From Flavobacterium sp. (GTDB taxonomy: Bacteria > Bacteroidota > Bacteroidia > Flavobacteriales > Flavobacteriaceae), in NCBI GenBank assembly GCA_015234525.1, contig JADGMX010000041.1:248001-312000 (forward strand): a stretch of 64,000 nucleotides of DNA. The letters run 5' to 3'. The notes under the pieces are model-generated. The model ran no database searches, was not told where the DNA came from, and saw only the letters and a list, made by a program, of their open reading frames with translations. Positions 1 to 8,606 of this stretch are shown here, piece after piece (the stretch's first letter is position 1; each line of letters begins with the position of its first letter). A program made the translations under genes and the position numbers.

Positions 1-553
1 CATCAATTTTAACAATGATGACGCTGTCTTTGAGTTCGTCTTTCATTTTCGCGAGAAACGGCGCCATTTTTTTGCACGGCCCACACCATTCGGCGTAGAA
101 ATCGATAAGAACTTTTCGATCTGATTTTACAAGTTGTTCGAAATCGGCAACCGACATTCCGCTATCGCGATGGGAAGCGGTTACGGTTGGTTTTCCGGCT
201 GCGTTCCATTTTACGATGCCGCCATCAAGGTTGTATACTTCCTGAAATCCCATTGCTTTAAGCTTTTTCACTGCCGATGAACTTCTTCCACCTGAAAGAC
301 AATAGACTAAAACCGGTTTAGACTTATCGAGTTTTGCCGCGTTTTTCTCGAAATCAGCTGATTTTATGTCGGCGTTTTGTGCATTTTTAATATGTTGAGG
401 GCCGAATTCTTCGCTTGTCCGCACATCTAAAATTTGAACATCGCCGCTCATTTTCTCGGCAAATGCGTCGGGTGAAAGATCGGTTGATTTTTCAGATTGA
501 CCCTGACAGCCGAAAGCGATAAAAGCGACTAAAACGTAAAGTAAGTTTTTCAT
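1..553 (-). CDS. Rhodanese-thioredoxin fusion lipoprotein (C-terminus outside window)
   Basis: This gene is absent from the ORF track because its stop codon lies beyond the left edge. Translation from the ATG at 553 gives a lipoprotein signal ([16 protein letters not shown], lipobox IAFGC). A rhodanese-like domain follows, with active-site loop CLSGGRS, and then a thioredoxin fold with WCGPCK. The visible part ends ...VIIVKID inside the thioredoxin domain. By family knowledge, the protein probably handles sulfur or disulfide chemistry at the membrane on the periplasmic side. Its ATG overlaps the recF stop codon (ATGA), so translation is probably coupled to recF. The partner and substrate are unknown. 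Confidence 0.9.
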   Translation of the reverse strand, partial: MKNLLYVLVAFIAFGCQGQSEKSTDLSPDAFAEKMSGDVQILDVRTSEEFGPQHIKNAQNADIKSADFEKNAAKLDKSKPVLVYCLSGGRSSSAVKKLKAMGFQEVYNLDGGIVKWNAAGKPTVTASHRDSGMSVADFEQLVKSDRKVLIDFYAEWCGPCKKMAPFLAKMKDELKDSVIIVKID

Positions 554-1638
554 GATTTGGAGATATTAAACATTTTATAACTCTGGTGAGTCGATCGGAC
601 AATGGCTTCGGTGCGTTCCGGATGCGTGTCAGAAATAAACAGTTGGCCAAAATCGTCGTTGTTGACCATTTCGACGATCTTGCTCACGCGAAATTCATCT
701 AATTTATCAAATATGTCGTCAAACAACAAAATCGGTTTTTGGCCGCTTTTCTTCCGAAGAAATTCGAATTGCGCCAATTTCAGTGCAATCAGAAACGATT
801 TTTGCTGGCCTTGCGACCCGAATTTTTTGATCGGATGACCATCAATCTCAAACAATAAATCGTCTTTGTGGATTCCGGTTGAGGTATATTGCAAAACTTT
901 GTCGCGATCGAACGTTTGCGCGAGCAATTCCAAATAATCCTTGTCGGAGAGGTCACTTTGATAAATCAGCTGGACGTTCTCGGCAGATTCGGTGATGGCG
1001 TGATGATGCTTGTTGAAAATCGGAATAAAATCGCCGATAAAGTTTCGCCTGCTTTCAAAAATCGGCTGACCAAGCGCGTTGAGTTGCTCGTTGTAAATCT
1101 GCAGGGTTTCTTTGTCAAACGTGCGATTCGCCGCAAAATACTTCAATAGCGCATTCCGCTGCGACAATACTTTTTGATACTGAATCAATCGCTGAAGATA
1201 CATCGGATCTAACTGCGAGATCACGCTGTCGATAAAACGGCGTCTTGTCTCGCTGCCTTCGGTAATCAAATCGCGATCGGAAGGCGAAATCATCACCAGC
1301 GGAATAAAGCCCACATGTTCCGAAAATTTGTCATACGATTTGCCATTTCGCTTTAGGATTTTCTTTTGTCCTTTTTTCAAGCTGCAAACAACAGTTTCTT
1401 CACGGCCGTCTTTTTCAAACGCGCCTTCAACAACAAAAAATTCTTCGCCATGCCGAATGTTTTGCACCGCTAAAGGATTAAAATAGCTTTTGCCGTGCGC
1501 GAGATGATATATCGAATCCAGAACATTTGTTTTGCCAATGCCATTTCGGCCAACAAAACAATTGATCTTCTGATCGAAATCGAAGTTGCCCTCGTCAATA
1601 TTTTTGTAGTTAAAAAGTGAAAGTCGCTTTAAATGCAT
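550..1638 (-). CDS. recF: DNA replication and repair protein RecF
   Basis: RecF is an SMC-like ATPase that helps load RecA at single-strand gaps. From the internal ATG at 1638 the protein has 362 residues, the usual family length. It has Walker A GRNGIGKT (about residues 30-37), a signature-like GSQGQQKS and Walker [13 protein letters not shown]. The track start at 1695 is rejected because a TAnnTTTG promoter box lies at 1673-1666, between the two candidate starts. The stop overlaps the start of the thioredoxin lipoprotein (ATGA), making a two-gene operon. The gene is not next to dnaA or dnaN in this window. Confidence 0.93.
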   Translation of the reverse strand: MHLKRLSLFNYKNIDEGNFDFDQKINCFVGRNGIGKTNVLDSIYHLAHGKSYFNPLAVQNIRHGEEFFVVEGAFEKDGREETVVCSLKKGQKKILKRNGKSYDKFSEHVGFIPLVMISPSDRDLITEGSETRRRFIDSVISQLDPMYLQRLIQYQKVLSQRNALLKYFAANRTFDKETLQIYNEQLNALGQPIFESRRNFIGDFIPIFNKHHHAITESAENVQLIYQSDLSDKDYLELLAQTFDRDKVLQYTSTGIHKDDLLFEIDGHPIKKFGSQGQQKSFLIALKLAQFEFLRKKSGQKPILLFDDIFDKLDEFRVSKIVEMVNNDDFGQLFISDTHPERTEAIVRSTHQSYKMFNISKS

Positions 1639-1665
1639 TCCTCGTGAAGACGTTGGAGATTGGTG

Positions 1666-1673
1666 CAAAAGTA
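1666..1673 (-). promoter_or_regulatory. Promoter -7 box of recF
   Basis: TACTTTTG on the minus strand fits the Bacteroidetes -7 consensus TAnnTTTG. A TTG lies 19 nt further upstream (1695-1693) and fits the -33 element. The box is about 28 nt before the chosen recF ATG. Confidence 0.7.
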
Positions 1674-1838
1674 CGTCGGATTTACGCCATCGCAAAACGT
1701 CTGCAAATTATTGAAAAAAAAGGGATTTGAGTGGTTTTAAAATCTTGAATTTCGCGGTTCTCAGCTGATTTCCGATAGTGAAAAATCAGAGGAAAAGATT
1801 AAAGTCGGTTATTTTTGTGTGAGTTTGAATAAAAATTT

Positions 1839-1846
1839 TATTTTTG
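1839..1846 (+). promoter_or_regulatory. Promoter -7 box of the TPR protein-ribH operon
   Basis: TATTTTTG matches TAnnTTTG, with TTG at 1815-1817 as a possible -33 element (21-nt spacing). The ATG at 1868 follows 21 nt later. Confidence 0.6.
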
Positions 1847-1867
1847 CGGCTCACTAATTTAAAATAA

Positions 1868-2650
1868 ATGGCAACGTATAACAAACGAGGTTACAAACTT
1901 CCTAAGGAAAAAGCGGAAAAAGGTGACGAATATATCGAAGACGACGTAATGATCGACGAAACTGAAAGTACCACAGCAGGCGTTTTTTCTAAACTGGATG
2001 AAGGTGCTTCAAAGACAGAAGAATGGGTAGCTAAAAATCAAAAGTATATTCTTATCATACTTGGAGCAATAGCGTTGCTTACTGTCGGTTATGTCGTTTA
2101 TCAGAAATTTGTTGCTGAGCCAAAGGAAACTGAAGCAGCAAACGAAATGTTCGTTGCACAACAAAATTTCCAACAAGCTATTGACGGTGTTGCCAGCGAT
2201 TCACTTTTCAATCTTGCCCTTAACGGTGCCGATGGAAAACTAGGATTTATTCAAATCGCCGATCAGTATTCAGGTACTGATGCCGGAAATCTTGCTAATT
2301 ACTACGCCGGAGTTTCATTCCTGCACACAGGTAAGTACGTTGACGCGATTAAATATCTTGACGAGTTCAAAGCCGACAGCAAAATGCTTGATGCTTTGGC
2401 AAAAGGCGCAATTGGCGATGCTTTTGCTCAGCGTAACCAACTAAAAGAAGCGGCTGAATACTACGTAAAAGCTGCTGATGTTGAGGAAAATGAATTCACA
2501 AGACCACGTTTCTTGCTAAAAGCCGGTCAGGTTCAATTGGCACTCGGAAACAAAGCAGACGCACTTAAGAATTTTACTGAGATCAAAGAAAAATACATGT
2601 CAACTCCGGAAGGCGCTACCATCGACGCCATGATCGGATTGGCACAATAA
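1868..2650 (+). CDS. Membrane-anchored tetratricopeptide-repeat protein
   Basis: A 260-residue protein with a charged cytoplasmic N-terminus and one membrane helix at about residues 60-79 (YILIILGAIALLTVGYVVYQ). The remaining part is alpha-helical with TPR-like features (LANYYAGVSFLHTGKY, RFLLKAGQVQLALGNKADAL). The topology resembles YfgM-type ancillary proteins of the envelope, but this is an analogy. It is followed by ribH after one base, so the two genes are probably co-transcribed. It is likely an assembly or scaffolding factor; the partner cannot be read from the sequence. Confidence 0.85.
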   Translation: MATYNKRGYKLPKEKAEKGDEYIEDDVMIDETESTTAGVFSKLDEGASKTEEWVAKNQKYILIILGAIALLTVGYVVYQKFVAEPKETEAANEMFVAQQNFQQAIDGVASDSLFNLALNGADGKLGFIQIADQYSGTDAGNLANYYAGVSFLHTGKYVDAIKYLDEFKADSKMLDALAKGAIGDAFAQRNQLKEAAEYYVKAADVEENEFTRPRFLLKAGQVQLALGNKADALKNFTEIKEKYMSTPEGATIDAMIGLAQ

Positions 2651-2651
2651 G

Positions 2652-3140
2652 ATGGCCACAGCAAATAAAAATCTTTCAGAATACGACAAAAATGCAATCC
2701 CAAACGCGAAGGACATTCGGTTTGGGATTGTTGTTTCTGAGTGGAACGATCACATTACCAACGGACTCTACAATGGTGCTGAAGCGGCACTATTAGACTG
2801 TGGCGCGGTTGCCGAAAATATTATTCGGTGGAACGTTCCCGGGAGTTTCGAGCTGATTTACGGCGCGAAATTGATGTCGCAAGCCCGAAATGTAGACGTG
2901 GTGATCGTCATCGGTTGCGTGATTAAAGGCGAGACGCTGCACTTCGATTTTGTGTGCGATGGCGTTACCCAAGGAATCAAGGACCTCAATGTTCACGGCG
3001 ATATTCCGGTCATTTTCTGCGTATTGACCGATAATAACGAGCAGCAATCAATCGATCGAAGCGGTGGTGCTCACGGCAACAAGGGAACCGAAGCCGCAAT
3101 CGCTGCAATTAAAATGGCGGATTTGCGTCGAAACGCGTAG
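2652..3140 (+). CDS. ribH: 6,7-dimethyl-8-ribityllumazine synthase
   Basis: RibH condenses 5-amino-6-ribitylamino-uracil with 3,4-dihydroxy-2-butanone 4-phosphate in the penultimate step of riboflavin synthesis. The 162-residue length is normal. Family motifs are GSFELIYGAKLM, GCVIKGETLHFDFV (containing the catalytic histidine) and PVIFCVLTDNN. It starts one base after the TPR gene stop. No other riboflavin gene is nearby, so the pathway is scattered in this genome. Repeat element R1 begins six bases after the stop codon. Confidence 0.95.
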   Translation: MATANKNLSEYDKNAIPNAKDIRFGIVVSEWNDHITNGLYNGAEAALLDCGAVAENIIRWNVPGSFELIYGAKLMSQARNVDVVIVIGCVIKGETLHFDFVCDGVTQGIKDLNVHGDIPVIFCVLTDNNEQQSIDRSGGAHGNKGTEAAIAAIKMADLRRNA

Positions 3141-3145
3141 TTTTT

Positions 3146-3260
3146 GGGCGTTACCTGCGGCCCGTGCTGTTCGCTGCAATCTTTTTTAAGCCAGATATCA
3201 GTTGCCATTATTTCACATTCCAGGTAGCTTAAAAAGGATTTCCGCTTCCATCACTAACGC
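3146..3260 (+). repeat. Dispersed structured element R1 (subtype A)
   Basis: First of twelve related intergenic elements. The ends pair as GCGTTA (3148-3153) with TAACGC (3255-3260). The core is GCTGTTCGCTGCAATC, then a hairpin arm CTTTTTTAAGC (3181-3191) facing GCTTAAAAAG (3227-3236), then GGATTTCCGCTTCCATC. It lies on the sense strand six bases after ribH. Confidence 0.8.
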
Positions 3261-3343
3261 GAAATGTGATAATGTAACAATGTAGCAATGTGGAAATGTA
3301 GCAATGTGGAAATTTCACAATTTGGAAATTTGAGAATTTGAAA
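3261..3343 (+). repeat. AT-rich quasi-tandem repeat tract
   Basis: Imperfect 8-16-base units such as AATGTAGCAATGTGG and ACAATTTGGAAATTTGAG are reiterated. Together with R1 this fills most of the 329-base gap between ribH and mutL. The 16-mer TGGAAATGTAGCAATG (3291-3306) recurs exactly at 62830-62845. The ORF called here on minus (3229..3429) is repeat sequence and not a credible gene. Confidence 0.75.
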
Positions 3344-3469
3344 AGGCGAGCTGAGGGAGTCGCGGTTTCGCAAAGAAATTTTGGCGAGGTCGGTGCATTT
3401 TCAGATGTTAACATCAAACCTCGTTTCAACTAATTTGACTAACTTTACACGTTATTCGAAACGCCATTC

Positions 3470-5332
3470 ATGTCTAGTATCATCCAATTACTTCCCGACC
3501 ACGTTGCCAATCAGATAGCGGCTGGAGAAGTTGTTCAACGGCCCGCATCGGTAGTCAAGGAACTTCTTGAAAATGCGGTCGATGCAAAGGCAACCGATAT
3601 AAAATTAATCATTAAAGACGCTGGAAAATCGCTTGTTCAAGTCATTGATAATGGCGTTGGAATGAGTGTTACCGACGCGCGACTTTGCTTCGAGCGACAT
3701 GCAACTTCCAAGATTCGCAAAGCCGAAGACCTCTTCACGCTTTTCACAAAGGGTTTCCGCGGAGAAGCATTGGCTTCAATTGCGGCAATCGCGCATGTCG
3801 AGATGAAAACGCGTCAGGAAGACGACGAGCTCGGTCATCACATTATCATCGAAGGAAGCCGATTTGTGAGTCAGGATGTGGCCGTTCTGCCAAAAGGAAC
3901 CTCATTCGCAATAAAAAATCTGTTTTTCAATATTCCCGCTCGCCGGAACTTTCTAAAATCGGAAGTTGTCGAACAGCGTCACATCGTCGATGAATTTCAG
4001 CGGGTTGCTCTGGCGCATCCACAAATTCACTTTACCATGTATCACAATGGAAGTGAAATGTTCAACCTTCCGCCATCAAATCTGCGACAGCGTATCGTCG
4101 GAATTTTTTCTGGAAAAACCAATGAAAAACTCGTTCCGATTCAGGAAGAGACCGAAATTCTCAGCATCCAGGGCTTTGTCACCAAACCGGAATTTGCCAA
4201 GAAAAATCGCGGTGAACAATTCTTTTTTGTCAATAACCGGTATATCAAGAGCGGCTATTTGCATCATGCGGTAATGTCGGCTTATGAAGGCCTGTTAAAA
4301 GATGGCTGCCAACCCGGATATTTTATTTATTTAAATGTTCCGCCACATTCGATTGATATCAACATTCACCCAACCAAGACCGAGATTAAATTCGACGATG
4401 AACATGCGCTTTATGCCATTCTTCGATCAACAGTCAAACATAGTCTGGGTCAGTTTAATGTAAGTCCGGTGCTCGATTTTGATCGCGATTCAAATCTCGA
4501 TACTCCGTATTCGTATCAAAACAAAGACGCTGCTTATCCGCTGATTCAGGTTGATAGCAACTACAATCCGTTTATCGACCAAAAGCAAGAGCGAACCGCA
4601 ACCGGAACAAACTTTAGACCGTATAAAAACGAATCGCCATCGTGGGAATCAATGTACACCGATCTGAAAACCGATACCGAAACGCTGACCGGAAATTTTA
4701 ACGACATTCAGTTTGAAAACGAGGAAGTCACATCGTCGCTTTTCGATGATCAGCCAATCGCGACACAGGTTCACAAGACTTATCAAATTCACCGAAAATA
4801 CATTGTCAGTCCAATAAAATCAGGAATGGTGATTATCGATCAACAGCGCGCGCACCAACGGGTTTTGTATGAAGGATTCTTAACGAGCATGACCGTTTTT
4901 CAAGCGTCAAGTCAGCAGTTACTATTCCCTTTAAATTTGTATTTTTCGTCAGGCGAATTACAGCTGATAAACGAATTGAAACCGTCATTGGTCAACACTG
5001 GCTTTGTGTTTGAAGAAACCGCTGCCGATCACGTGATTATTTCCGGAGTTCCCGTCAATGTGACTGAAAGCGAAGTGTCGATCGTACTCGAGCAATTGCT
5101 CAGCGACCTTCACGACGGCATTCCGGAGAGCAGTTTTAGCCAGAATGATTCGATTGCCAAATCAATGGCGCGTAGTCTCGCCGTAAAAACCGGGACTTAT
5201 CTAACCGAAAAGGAACAGGAAAATCTGTTGAATAACCTTTTTGCGTGTAAGGAACCAAATGTTTCACCATTTCAAAAACCGACCTTCATCACCGTAAGTG
5301 TAGAAGATCTCGATAAAAAGTTTACAGTATGA
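3470..5332 (+). CDS. mutL: DNA mismatch repair protein MutL
   Basis: A 620-residue MutL with the N-terminal GHKL ATPase motifs ENAVDAKAT, DNGVGMS and TKGFRGEALASI. The C-terminal dimerisation domain is present, but its endonuclease motifs look degenerate: DQQRAHQRVLYE replaces DQHAxxExxxxE, SPFQKPT replaces CPHGRPT, and the ACR-type cysteine is missing. The ATPase and matchmaker role is secure; nicking activity is doubtful on motif grounds. The stop overlaps the next gene by ATGA, so it heads a run of four genes with two rhomboid proteases and a phosphodiesterase-like hydrolase. Confidence 0.95.
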   Translation: MSSIIQLLPDHVANQIAAGEVVQRPASVVKELLENAVDAKATDIKLIIKDAGKSLVQVIDNGVGMSVTDARLCFERHATSKIRKAEDLFTLFTKGFRGEALASIAAIAHVEMKTRQEDDELGHHIIIEGSRFVSQDVAVLPKGTSFAIKNLFFNIPARRNFLKSEVVEQRHIVDEFQRVALAHPQIHFTMYHNGSEMFNLPPSNLRQRIVGIFSGKTNEKLVPIQEETEILSIQGFVTKPEFAKKNRGEQFFFVNNRYIKSGYLHHAVMSAYEGLLKDGCQPGYFIYLNVPPHSIDINIHPTKTEIKFDDEHALYAILRSTVKHSLGQFNVSPVLDFDRDSNLDTPYSYQNKDAAYPLIQVDSNYNPFIDQKQERTATGTNFRPYKNESPSWESMYTDLKTDTETLTGNFNDIQFENEEVTSSLFDDQPIATQVHKTYQIHRKYIVSPIKSGMVIIDQQRAHQRVLYEGFLTSMTVFQASSQQLLFPLNLYFSSGELQLINELKPSLVNTGFVFEETAADHVIISGVPVNVTESEVSIVLEQLLSDLHDGIPESSFSQNDSIAKSMARSLAVKTGTYLTEKEQENLLNNLFACKEPNVSPFQKPTFITVSVEDLDKKFTV

Positions 5333-6078
5333 TGAATATCACACCGGTTGTCAAGCAACTTTTGATAATCAATATTCTATTTTTTATAGGAACAGAATTC
5401 GTTGGCGACCAGGCCTATCGGATATTCTCGCTGTTCTTTCCCGAAAATCCGAACTTTCAGTTTTGGCAGCCGCTTTCCCATATGTTTATGCATGGAAACT
5501 TGATGCATATCTTTTTTAACATGTTTGCGCTTTTTTCTTTTGGTTCGGCTCTGGAACAAATGTGGGGCGGGAAGAAGTTTTTGTTTTTTTATATTTCGTG
5601 CGGACTCGGCGCTGCGCTTCTTCATACGGGGGTGAATTACTACGAATATTTGCAAGGCTATGATTTACTGATCAACGCCGGATTTTCAGATACCGAAATC
5701 ATGTCGCTTTTAAACGGCGGACAAGTGCCTTTGGGAACTCGCGAGAATATTGATTCGGCTTTGTTGCAGAATTTTTATAGCGCGTATCACGTTCCGGCCG
5801 TTGGCGCTTCAGGAGCGGTTTACGGACTTTTGGTCGCCTTTGCGTTTATGGTTCCGAATGCCGAACTTATGATGCTTTTCATTCCAATTCCGATTAAAGC
5901 CAAATATTTTGTACCCGGACTTTTACTGCTGGATCTTTATCTGGGAATCACCGGAAAATCTATCTTTGGAGGCGGCGGTGGAATCGCACACTTTGCACAT
6001 ATCGGTGGTGCATTAGTCGGCTTTATTATGATGTATTTCTGGAAAAAGACTCAATTCGATAACAACAGATGGTACTAA
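5329..6078 (+). CDS. Rhomboid family intramembrane serine protease (first of pair)
   Basis: A 249-residue polytopic membrane protein. The nucleophile motif is GASGAVYG and the dyad histidine is in HFAHIGGALVG. The N-terminal rhomboid helix region reads HMFMHGNLMHIFFNMFALFSFGSALE. All catalytic features are present, so an active protease cutting within membrane helices is expected; substrates are unknown. An unusual glycine run (FGGGGGIAHFAH) precedes the histidine helix. The start overlaps mutL (ATGATG), and the second ATG is an alternative start. Confidence 0.92.
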   Translation: MMNITPVVKQLLIINILFFIGTEFVGDQAYRIFSLFFPENPNFQFWQPLSHMFMHGNLMHIFFNMFALFSFGSALEQMWGGKKFLFFYISCGLGAALLHTGVNYYEYLQGYDLLINAGFSDTEIMSLLNGGQVPLGTRENIDSALLQNFYSAYHVPAVGASGAVYGLLVAFAFMVPNAELMMLFIPIPIKAKYFVPGLLLLDLYLGITGKSIFGGGGGIAHFAHIGGALVGFIMMYFWKKTQFDNNRWY

Positions 6079-6079
6079 G

Positions 6080-6943
6080 ATGAATTTTTTAGATGAATTA
6101 AAATGGCAGTATAAATCCGGTGGATTCGAGCAAAAAGTAATCTATTGGAACGTGGCTGTTTTTCTGATCTCACTCGTTTTATTCTTTAAGTTTAAGGCGG
6201 GCTACTTCGATTATCCGTCGTGGTTGGCGTTGCATTCTGATTTCGGTACTGCAATAACGCGCCCATGGACGTTTCTGACTTATGCGTTTTTTCACGCCAA
6301 TTTTTTTCACCTGCTTTTTAACATGATCATCCTGAATTTTGCAGGCCGCCTCTTTATCACGTATTTCACGCAATCTCAGTTTATCGGATTGTATATCTTG
6401 AGTGCAATTTTTGCTGGGATTATCTTTGTCTTTTCGTATTATCTCCTTGATCTTCGCTCGACGATTGTTGGCGCATCAGGTGCGATAATGGCTATTTTGG
6501 TCGCTACAACCACATATGCCCCGATGATGCAATTGCGTTTGCTGCTAATCGGAACCGTGCGGTTGTGGCAATTAACAGCCGTAGTTGTATTATTGGATCT
6601 CATCTATATATTTGCAGATAACACCGGTGGACATATCGCACATTTAGCAGGAGCTTTCTTCGGATTTGCCTATATCAAATTGTTGCAGAACGGAACAGAT
6701 CTCAGCAAGATTTTTACGATGGTTTCAGATGCTGTTTCAAAGCGCTTTTCGAAGAACAGAGTACCATTCACGAAGGTGCACCGCAATAGTCCGGTAACGC
6801 CGCCAAAAACAACATCGCGGATCGTCACAAAAGACAAAACGCAACAACAAATCGACGAAATTCTCGATAAGATAAGTCAATCAGGTTACGACAGCCTGAC
6901 AAAGGACGAAAAGGAATTTTTGTTCCGCGCCGGAAAACAATAA
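6080..6943 (+). CDS. Rhomboid family intramembrane serine protease (second of pair)
   Basis: A second rhomboid of 287 residues, one base after the first. The catalytic serine motif is GASGAIMAI and the histidine helix is GGHIAHLAGAFFGF. Beyond the last membrane helix is a cytosolic tail of about 80 residues ending DEILDKISQSGYDSLTKDEKEFLFRAGKQ, a helical module common at the end of Bacteroidetes rhomboids. Tandem rhomboids after mutL suggest a lineage-specific gene order, not a functional link to mismatch repair. Probably both are translated from one mRNA. Confidence 0.92.
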   Translation: MNFLDELKWQYKSGGFEQKVIYWNVAVFLISLVLFFKFKAGYFDYPSWLALHSDFGTAITRPWTFLTYAFFHANFFHLLFNMIILNFAGRLFITYFTQSQFIGLYILSAIFAGIIFVFSYYLLDLRSTIVGASGAIMAILVATTTYAPMMQLRLLLIGTVRLWQLTAVVVLLDLIYIFADNTGGHIAHLAGAFFGFAYIKLLQNGTDLSKIFTMVSDAVSKRFSKNRVPFTKVHRNSPVTPPKTTSRIVTKDKTQQQIDEILDKISQSGYDSLTKDEKEFLFRAGKQ

Positions 6944-6946
6944 GCA

Positions 6947-7993
6947 ATGAAACGACTTTCGTGGTTTAATAAGACGGTGTTCTTTTTTAATATACTGATA
7001 GCGGTACTAACATTCCTCGCTTATGTTTTGCCGTTTCTTGCCCCGAAGCTCTTTCCGATCTTATCCGTTCTCACTTTTATTCTGCCGCTATTTCTGATTT
7101 TAAACGGCATCTTTTTCTTTTATTGGGCAATTCAGCTCCGACGACAAGTTGTGCTTTCGGGAATCGTTCTCTTGATCGGGATTACATTTATCAATAAATT
7201 TTACAAATTCTCGTCAATCGATTTGCCGGAACATGAACGCGATTTTACGGTGATGAGTTACAACGCACGACTGTTTAATCTCTTTAAGTGGATTGCATCC
7301 GACGATGTACCAAAAGAAATCCAGAAATTTATCAATGAACAAAATCCGGATATCTTGTGTATTCAGGAATATTCGTCGGCCGCAAACATCGATTTAAAAG
7401 CTTATCCGCATAAATTCATTTTGATGCGTGGCGATAAAATTAAAACCGGTCACGGAATTTTTTCAAAATACAAAATCATCGATCAGGGCAACATCGACTT
7501 CCCAAATTCGGATAACAATGTCGTTTATGCCGATCTCAAAAAAGGTTTGGATACGATCAGGGTTTATAGCATGCATCTGCAATCCACTAAAATTACACCC
7601 GATGTCGACGGCATAAGTCAGGATATCAACGGACTCGATCAAAGACGGTCGTCACAAATTTTTAGGCGGATGAGCATCGCTTTTCGCGAACAGCAACTTC
7701 AGGCTGAAATCATTCGCAAGCACAAAGAAGAGTCGCCTTATCCGGTTATCATTTGCGGGGATATGAATAACAGCGCGTTTTCGTACGTATATCGAAGCAT
7801 CAAAGGTGACCTGAATGATACGTTTGAAGAAGGCGGAAATGGTTTTGGCCAAACCTACCATTTTAAGTACTATCCGGCCCGAATCGACTATATTTTTGCA
7901 GATAAAAAGATGAAAGTAAAGGAATTTAAAAACTTTCCGAACTTCGTCAATTCAGATCACTATCCAATCATGACCCGACTATTTATCGAGTAA
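6947..7993 (+). CDS. Endonuclease/exonuclease/phosphatase family protein with membrane anchor
   Basis: 348 residues. The first 90 form about three hydrophobic helices; the rest is an EEP fold. Metal and catalytic motifs are MSYNARLFN, ILCIQEYSS, VIICGDMNNS and NSDHYPIM, so it looks catalytically intact. Family members cut phosphodiester or phosphomonoester bonds in nucleic acids, lipids or inositol phosphates, and the substrate cannot be chosen here. It is the last gene of the mutL run (three bases after the second rhomboid) and overlaps the convergent WbqC gene by 11 bases. Confidence 0.9.
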   Translation: MKRLSWFNKTVFFFNILIAVLTFLAYVLPFLAPKLFPILSVLTFILPLFLILNGIFFFYWAIQLRRQVVLSGIVLLIGITFINKFYKFSSIDLPEHERDFTVMSYNARLFNLFKWIASDDVPKEIQKFINEQNPDILCIQEYSSAANIDLKAYPHKFILMRGDKIKTGHGIFSKYKIIDQGNIDFPNSDNNVVYADLKKGLDTIRVYSMHLQSTKITPDVDGISQDINGLDQRRSSQIFRRMSIAFREQQLQAEIIRKHKEESPYPVIICGDMNNSAFSYVYRSIKGDLNDTFEEGGNGFGQTYHFKYYPARIDYIFADKKMKVKEFKNFPNFVNSDHYPIMTRLFIE

Positions 7994-8606
7994 TTAAATG
8001 CTGCTTTTGCAAATAATCAAGTGCATGTCGCCCTTCGTTAAAAAGCAGGTCTAGGGTGCTTAAATTGTTTAAAAACCCGTATTTTTCGCCGAAAACCTGA
8101 GTATATTGTTCAAATTCCGACTCGTCTTTCTTGCCGGTCGCCAGTAATCTAAGATCGGTTTTAGATCCTGATTCGTGGAAATATTCGGTTGTTTTTTCGA
8201 ATGATAACGACATCTTGAGACACTTCGAAATAATATCAATCGTATCAAAATTCAAATCGTGTAGAAACGTGTATTTCTTCTCAAAAACAGGCATGATCGC
8301 ATCTTCAAAGAACTCGAAAAAAGGTGAGGAGCGATAAGCAGCTTCAAGCGATTTATAATGTTGCTTCTGCCAATCGAACGCGGTCTCCAGCTTGATATCC
8401 TTTGTTTTTTGATGACGGTCTTTTGTGTGCTTTACCGGAATGTTTAGCAACTGTTTGCCATTCGGACTATAAATATACATCCGGTTGCGGTTGGTTTGCT
8501 TTTGAAAATTATCTTCAACTTCAAAAATGACTTTTTCTGCATTTGCCATCGCCACAAAATGGCTGATCGACGGAAAATAGGTCGGATAGATCAGAACTTC
8601 TTTCAT
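7983..8606 (-). CDS. WbqC family protein
   Basis: 207 residues matching the WbqC-like family by its opening (LIYPTYFPSISHFVAMANAEKVIFEVEDNFQKQTNRNRMYI) and the KHTKDRHQKTKDIKL segment. Members in other bacteria occur in polysaccharide loci, but the biochemical activity is not established to my knowledge. Its ATG shares one base with the lepB stop, so it is the last gene of the parA-to-wbqC operon. Its 3' end overlaps the EEP gene on the other strand by 11 bases. Confidence 0.85.
   Translation of the reverse strand: MKEVLIYPTYFPSISHFVAMANAEKVIFEVEDNFQKQTNRNRMYIYSPNGKQLLNIPVKHTKDRHQKTKDIKLETAFDWQKQHYKSLEAAYRSSPFFEFFEDAIMPVFEKKYTFLHDLNFDTIDIISKCLKMSLSFEKTTEYFHESGSKTDLRLLATGKKDESEFEQYTQVFGEKYGFLNNLSTLDLLFNEGRHALDYLQKQHLITR

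Noticed and set aside
3229-3429. 66-residue minus ORF after ribH
   Set aside because: Composed of R1 and low-complexity repeat sequence (LHCYISTLLHCYI-like repeats).
5260-5280. Possible parS-like sequence (TGTTTCACcatTTCA)
   Set aside because: Only the left half matches the parS palindrome and it lies inside mutL; no credible parS site found in the window.
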